From Polytrichum commune (lineage: Eukaryota; Streptophyta; Polytrichopsida; Polytrichales; Polytrichaceae), in assembly GCA_950295325.1 (NCBI GenBank), contig OX485809.1, positions 36,895,081-36,959,080 of the forward strand: DNA of 64,000 nucleotides, read 5' to 3'. Each line of letters starts with the position of its first letter. Position 1 is the stretch's first letter. The notes beneath the pieces were generated by a model. The model was not told where the DNA came from. It saw nothing but the letters and a program-made list of their open reading frames with translations, and made no database searches. A program made the position numbers and the translations under genes. This document shows, in pieces, positions 57,867-64,000 of this stretch.

Positions 57867-60800
57867 ATGAAGTCCGCCTTACAGATGGACAGTTGAAAGT
57901 CAAGCTTCACGACCTTGTTATTAAGGAGAGCGTTCCAACCGCATCTAGGCTTGAGAAACTTAAATGGGAACCAAAACAAAAGGGTCGTCTCTTTATCCCT
58001 GTTTGTCGCATGATGTCTCTTCCTGTTGTGAGACCGTTTCTTAAAAATGATGTATCTCAACTTGCTATTCATTTTATGATTGATGGCTACATGGAGGGGT
58101 GTGGTTTCTTTTATGTAGCATTGGAGGACCACCATGGACACACCAATGACGTGACACCCAATGTGGTTGCCAAGTGGTCTTCGGAGTGGAAAGAGGTCAA
58201 TGACGAATTTGAGAAGAAGCTTCTTGCAGATGACGATTTGAAGATATTTTCTAATAAGATGTTCATGATATGGGATGGAAACCATCGGCTTCAAGCATGG
58301 ATGCCTATTATTGAGCAATTTCACACTCATGATATTAATTGGCATTTATGTGTTGAGGGTGTAATCCTTGAACCTAGAGGAGACGTTCCATCCGTGATAG
58401 CCGCTCTGCACGAAGTTAATTGGTAAGATCCGAATCCCTGCTTTTGAATTTTGCTTTTAGTCATGCATCATTCTAATATATATTTTGTTTTTCCAGGAAG
58501 AATCAAAAATCACACGTCACCACAAACCTAGTTCACAAGCTATTTCGCATACAGAATCTAGCACCCCAGCCATTGTCCTACTTTGAGGGTTTAGTATCTC
58601 CGACTATGTTGGAGGCTGCAAGGAAGAAGCAGGCTGGGAAACATCGCACATGGTTCACCCTCACCGTTAAAGGTCTCAATGCGTTCCTTTACCATGTAAT
58701 ATCAACATCTAATATTATCCTGTCATTTGAATTATGCATATGTAATTCATGTAACTGATTGTATTGTTTGTTTAACCTATAACAAGAGATTGCAGAAGCT
58801 GCCCATGCCCCTGAGGACAAGTACAAGATGAAGAACCCAGATTCTAGCAATTGGACGGAGCGTAATGCAGAGGAATGGATTAGGAAAGCTGTGAAGAAGG
58901 TGGAGGATAAGCTTGTCGCGGAGCTCAGGAAGCATTTGCCTGTCGCGGATCCCAAATTAACTCCTGCTTTTCTAGAGGAAATGAAGGCTCATTATGAGAA
59001 GTTTGATGAACCTGAGATGCTTCAAGAGAAATTGTATATGCTAGTTACTTCAGCGATGCCTTCAAGAATGATGGTTAAGTGGCTCCAGAGGTGGAACTCC
59101 TCTGCGGCAATCCGGGATGCGCATCGCTTTCCCAAGACTGCCTTTGCCGACTCCAAGTTCTCGGAATGGCTTAATCGTGCAACATGCTGGGCGCAGGTGA
59201 GCATTCATCTCAAAGTTCATGTTGTCATTTGCATGTCCAGTAATGAGCTATGGAAATCAACCTTAACCTTTCATACTATATCTAATTGCGCATGGCATCA
59301 AATTGCGGTAGAGGCTGAGGAGCTCTTCTCGAGTGTTCTCACAGATCTTGGAGAAGTTGTTGACTACAATCCCCATGGCGAAGATCCGATCCTAACTATT
59401 TTCGATTACGTGGAGGCTATGAGGTGTCAACTTTGGGAGATTGCATTCTTTGTTGAATTAGGTGGAGATAACGGCGCTCACAAGAACAACCCCCCGGACA
59501 AGCAACCTTTCTTCGTTCAAATTGTCCGCAGGGTCCTTTACATGTACTTTCGGTACGTTCTCCTGCCGAGGAATGCCATATCTAAGGTACCCGTTTTCTT
59601 CTCTAACTACCTGGATATCGAAAGCCCTGATTCCATGTTCACTACTGCAATTATAAGGACATGGGATCCAATCCATTTTCAACAGTGCGGATGGTATTTG
59701 GACTGTCCGTTCAAGAAGCCTCCTCCATTTGACATCGCACTCAGGGACTCCATCCAACCTCTCTTACCTTCTCCCGCCGCATCAGTTCCTGTCTCACAGT
59801 CTCCTACATCTCCTATGGGTGGCTCCTCCAAAAGCAAGACAACTACTACAGGGAGTAGGCCTCGGGTATCTAAGTGGAAGGCTGCTGAGGTGGTTGAGGA
59901 GCCAATGGACGAAGATATTCAAGTAACAGAGGATATCGGTGATCAACCTGATTCACTTGCGGACCCTCTTATCTCACATACTCCGCGGGAACCTGCTCTA
60001 AAGCGTATTCGCCTAGGAGTTGCTGGTGAATCCAATCCCATCATATTCATCCCTCCTGCTGTCAAGACAATGTCTTCATCCCAGGCATACAACTCCTCCT
60101 CTGCTTCTCCTCGGGTTCTTTTACTTAATGACTCCTTCCACATGATGTTAGATTATAAGACAAAGCACAACAAATTCCCTTCAACTTACGATGACATGAT
60201 TGCTTTTCTCAATGAGGTAAATATTCTGCTTAATTCCCATTCAATTCAGCTCACCTTCCTCTATTCACCAAATGCATCTTCCCTTAACGCCATGGTCTGC
60301 TTAGGATGTTTAATATGCAAATGAAAATCTCATTTTAAGGTTATAATGTGGTGCCCCAAAGAGGTGCCGTTAAAGGCACCCCCCTCGGATGACTTTTTTT
60401 TAATTTATCTGGTGCTTGTAAATGGCCTGGTTATGCACTATATGGTTAAGGATGACTCAATATAGTTAGAAATTTCAGGTTATAATGTCTTGCCCCCGAG
60501 AGGTGCCGTTAACGGCACCCCCTTGGGGGGTCTTTTTTTTAATTTTTTTGGTGCTTCAAAATGGCCTGTTTATGCACTCTAAGGTTGAGGCTAAGTCAAT
60601 ATGGCCAGAAATTTTAGGTGGGTTATATACTCGGACCCCCTTAAGTTGATGTTGGTCTTGGTTGAAGGTCATATAAGGATGCATAATATACTCATAAATA
60701 TCAGATTTTGAGGTTATAATGTGCTACCCCCGATAGGTGCCGTTAACGGCACCCCCCTCGGGGGTCTTTTTTTTGAATTTTTTGGTGCTTGAAAATGGCA

Positions 60801-62760
60801 TGTCTACACACTGTAAGGTTGAGGATGAGTCAATATGGCCATAAATTTCAGGTGCGTCATATATTCGGACTCCCTTAAGTTGATTTTGGTCTTGGTTGAA
60901 GGTCATATAAGGATGCATAATATACTCATAAATATCAGATTTTGAGGTTATAATGTGGTGCCCCCGAGAAGTGCCGTTAACGGCACCCCCCTCGGGGGTT
61001 TTTTTTTTTGATTTTTTTGGTGCTTGAATATGGCCTATTTATGTACTCTAAGGTTGAGGGTAAGTCAATATGGCTAGAAATTTCAAGTTGGTCATATATT
61101 CGGACCCGTTACGGTCATTTAAAGCTTGGTTAATGGTCATATTAGGATGCATAATACACTCAGAAATATAAGATTTTGAGGTTAATATGTGGTGCCCCCG
61201 AGAGTTGCCGTTTACGGCACCCCCCTCGGGGGACTTTTTTTGGTGCTCATATATGGCCTGGATATGCACTAATAGATTTAGGATGACCGAATATGGTTAG
61301 AAATTTCAGGTTGGTCATATAGGTGGACCCGCTACGTTCATTTAATTCTTGGTTAATGGTCATATTACGATGCTTGATATGGTAATAAAAATCAAATTTT
61401 TTGTTAACGGCACCCTCTCGAGATATGCCGTTCACGGGTTTTTTCTTTTTAGGTTGGAGCATCCAGGGAATTCTTCTTCTCCGGCAAGGTGTTGCATAAG
61501 GCTGCGGGGGACCTCGTCATTGCAGAGTATCCTGATGGTTTGCCTGTCCCAGGAGTTTCTGAATTCCCGGGGCAAGTTCCAAATTGGAATAAGCAGGTTC
61601 AAAACTTTATCAAGTTCACCATTGGTTTTTGTCAGGGCTATCTTCACGACGATGGCGCACTCCTCTTATTTTATCCTGACAGTGTGCAAATCAAGAAGGA
61701 GGTCTTGAGCTTTCTCTACAACAACAACTTGGAAGTCAAGGAGGAATGGACCATCGTTAATTCTCTACACCTCACTCACCCTATGCATAACTCTAAGCGG
61801 GTGAGTAATTGTAGCCATTTCCCACTCTTCAAGTTCGAAGTCATTCATACTTTCAATCACATTGCTAACAATTCGAGGCCTATGTTCGATGTCCAGACTC
61901 TGAAATTCAAAGCAATCGTGTTGGTTCGATCTTTCTCCACACCTTTGCTTAGGCCACCCAAGGAGTTTGTTATTTCTTCCAGTGACAAATTTGAAGATGT
62001 TGACCTTGCAAATGATGACGTTCTTTTCAACATTGTCACCTATGATACTGCACTCAAGCGCAACGACGGTGACACATTCTGGAGGGGCCCTAAAGAGAAG
62101 GCAGTGTCCCTGCTCCAGCTTCTAATCAGTGGCCTTAGCCCTCCAGGCGGGATTATATGTGACCTCACTGCTGGAACTGGTATGAGTAATTTCTGTAACA
62201 TTCCCATGCCTCTAGACTTAGGCAATTCAATCACCTTCTACTAATTCATTTGTTTTGCTCTTTGTAGGTGCCTCGGTTCTTGCAGCACAATCTACTAACA
62301 GGGCAATAGTGGCACTTGAGGGAGACAAGGAATTGTACGAAGAAATTTTGCACCCAATACAGGTCGCAGCCTCGGAGTCTCTAGGGGTCGATCCAACTCA
62401 CGTTGTAGACCTTGACGAGGACGACGACGATGCCCTCCCTCAACAGGGTGCAGTTAATCTATGTGAGTAAGTTTGTTGTCATCTTAAACTTAATGTTGAG
62501 TATGTTGCATTTGATTGGAAGTATTCTAACAATCGTAATTTCTCCTCTGTTGGTGCAATCTGATGGATCAATACTTCGGCTCGCCGACTAGTCCTACCAT
62601 GCGACTTCCTTCTTATGCCGAGGATATGGCAGTAGCTTATGCCAAATACTCCTCCCATAGCTCTAGTGCCTCTTCTAGTCCACGTGAGAGATACGATCCA
62701 AGAGTACTTAGATACATAGATCAAAGTGCTTCGGAGAGTGAGGATGAGTTTATTCCTTGA
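57867..62760 (+). CDS. ParB-like / amino-methyltransferase-like gene of unit C
   Basis: Exons: 57867-58422, 58497-58695, 58789-60216 (with a probable ~110-bp intron from 59197), 61453-62179 and 62268-62460; a Ser-rich acidic tail (62563-62757) may be the last exon. Most junctions are GT-AG and in phase; 58422/58497 rebuilds a split Trp codon. The N-terminal domain contains KMFMIWDGNHRLQAW (about 58258-58300), a clear ParB-type DGNHR motif. After a helical middle region and a basic/Ser-rich linker comes the methyltransferase-like part: DLVIAEYPDG (about 61512) in the place of DPPY, then GDTFWRGPKEKAVSLLQLLI. Motif I, IICDLTAGTGASVLAAQ, is rebuilt across the 62179/62268 intron and followed by VALEGD. 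It keeps the Gly-x-Gly of SAM binding but lacks the canonical DPPY, so methylation activity is uncertain. No stop interrupts the main exons, so it may be functional. Confidence 0.68.
60217..61452. repeat. Satellite array 2, filling an intron of the unit C gene
   Basis: GT at 60217 (donor GAG|GTAAAT) and AG at 61452. Between them are about six or seven more satellite units with the GTGCCGTTAACGGCAC core (some changed, for example GTTAAAGG and GTTTACGG). The intron falls just before the methyltransferase-like domain, and both flanking exons are in phase 0. Confidence 0.92.
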
Positions 62761-63987
62761 ACTCCATTTTGTATTGGATTGTATTATTTTTGGCTTTTAG
62801 ATTTCCGGCGCAAGTCTCATACTTGCTCTTCTTTATTTCATTCCCATAATGTCAACCCGCATTGCATTTTTCAATTATTATTGTAAATATTTTTAGTTTG
62901 TGGATTAGCCCTTAAGTATAGTTCAAGTATCCCTAAACGGTATGCCTCTCACAATCTTAACCGCTAATGTAGCATCCACCCATTCAAATATAAAGTTGGT
63001 GCCTCACACACCTCCTCCTTGTTTCACTAAATCATAAATACTCAATAATACTTAAGTTGCACACCATACAACACTTTCTATAATGTTCACCCTCAAATGT
63101 TAACCCTCGGGAAACGATCATAGTTAACATTTATTAAGGTGTTAACAGTTCCCAATTATAAAATTGTTTTATCGACCAATATACAAATCTTAACATTTAT
63201 AAATATAAGCATTTTTGAAGAGTCCTTGTGAGAGAATACCATTCATAAAATTGCAAACCCAATCAAAACTTTATTCAATATGAAGTTTAGAAATCATGGG
63301 TGAAGTATGAATCATGGGCATGCACAACTTGCAAATATTTCTCAATTTGCACCAACAAACCCACATACTTGGACACCCACATGAACGTGTTTCCATGTAC
63401 CTTCTAATGGAAGTTCTCATGTGCCTCCATTCTTACACTTCCGTCACTAGAACTAAACGTAGCCAAACGTAGTCTTTCCAAAGAGTAGTTATGGTTGCAT
63501 TTCATTCGTTAACATATATAGAGTCAAATTTAAAAGTGTGCAATATGTGGGGAGTAGAATAAAGTTAACAATTAGAAAGGGTTAACATTTATAGGTGTAA
63601 CATTAATAGAGTGGACTATATGTGGGGAATTCTTTTCACATACCTCCTTCGTGTTTCCTTCATATAGTAATTTTTATTTGATTTACAGTGATATGTACTA
63701 TAGTACACAAGTTTGGTAATTGTATTTATGACGTAATAGTGATGTAAGCCCTAATTTTGTATTTTATTATAATATATATATGTTTCAAAAATATGTAAAC
63801 GTTTCAAATGGGGAAATGTTGTTCTATTTCCACGGTAATAGAGACCCTAACTCATAAAATTTTCTAAAAATAGATCTACCCTAAACCCATAATCTTACGG
63901 TTATAGGTGCATTTCCCCTCTCAATTCATGTCTCAAATGGAGTTCTCCGCTCTCCAAATCGCCGCTCTCCGCTCTCCGCTCGCATAC
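62761..63987. other. Unit C right subterminal region and right inverted repeat
   Basis: AT-rich, no gene seen. The right inverted repeat occupies about 63938-63987 (TCTCCAAATCGCCGCTCTCC, then CGCTCGCATAC). Confidence 0.6.
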
Positions 63988-64000
63988 TAACTTTCCCCAT

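Larger units (their letters stand above)
48057..63987. mobile_element. Unit C: ~15.9-kb segment bounded by inverted repeats, carrying a MULE transposase and a ParB/methyltransferase gene
   Basis: The left end reads GTATGCGAGCGG then several (A/T)GAGCGG units, C(A/G)ATTTGGAGAG. The right end, read inward, is the same with one AGAGCGG unit fewer; the match is about 50 bp. The transposase gene inside is Mutator-like, and long inverted repeats are usual for that group. The expected 9-10-bp TSD is not seen (ACGAGGCTT outside left, TAACTTTCC outside right), so the two ends may come from different insertion events or one flank was rearranged. Confidence 0.6.

Noticed and set aside
48048-63996. A confirmed 9-bp Mutator target duplication around unit C
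   Set aside because: The 9 bases outside the two inverted repeats do not match, so the unit is reported without TSD support.

Overview
The window looks like nuclear DNA of a land plant or close streptophyte relative. It has GT-AG introns, a CACTA transposase with the plant DUF4218/DUF4216 arrangement, plant-type MULE transposases, TTTAGGG-like tracts and a decayed plant-type acyl-CoA oxidase. A bryophyte or other early-diverging plant is my guess; the sequence does not settle it. I see no clearly intact host housekeeping gene. Nearly everything recognisable is transposon-derived.

Layout. 0-2 kb: 3' part of a CACTA (En/Spm) transposase gene. 4-7 kb: a decayed MULE with a SWIM remnant. 8.6-9.4 kb: a local tandem duplication. 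10.06-12.90 kb: a 2,839-bp solo-LTR-like element with target-site duplication (TSD) ACTAA; its near-identical inverted partner lies at 39.10-41.94 kb with TSD TCGGC. 13.0-14.25 kb: an intact-looking gene of unknown function. 15.1-17.1 kb: an acyl-CoA oxidase pseudogene split by a 533-bp MITE. 20.19 kb: a perfect 86-bp palindrome.

From 22.87 kb to the end the window is a nest of large DNA transposons. An older element (B) starts at 22,870. Into a coding exon of B a younger element (A, 26,049-46,093, about 20.0 kb, or 17.2 kb without its own LTR insertion) has jumped, leaving a 4-bp TSD (CCTA). Taking A out restores B's reading frame exactly. A carries a DUF7869-type putative transposase (+ strand), a very large multi-exon gene (- strand) and a small Lys/Glu-rich protein gene (- strand). 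The large gene appears to join a ParB-like domain, a divergent beta-class amino-methyltransferase-like domain and an FCP1/NIF-type HAD phosphatase domain. B carries a broken paralogue of the same cassette. From 48.06 to 63.99 kb a third unit (C), bounded by inverted repeats, holds a degenerate MULE transposase gene and a second, distantly similar ParB-plus-methyltransferase gene.

The most interesting signal is that each of these three units has its own family of short palindromes, concentrated in and around its ParB/methyltransferase gene, mainly in introns. In A the arms are GTTTGGGTCG/CGACCCAAAC around two variable bases. In B the arms are ACGAACG/CGTTCGT around two variable bases. In C a GTGCCG-TTAA-CGGCAC palindrome sits in every unit of a roughly 233-bp satellite that fills one intron of the gene and lies immediately upstream of it (probably a second intron). 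I propose, as inference, that the element-encoded ParB/methyltransferase proteins recognise or modify their own element's palindromes. I know of no described system of this kind in plants.
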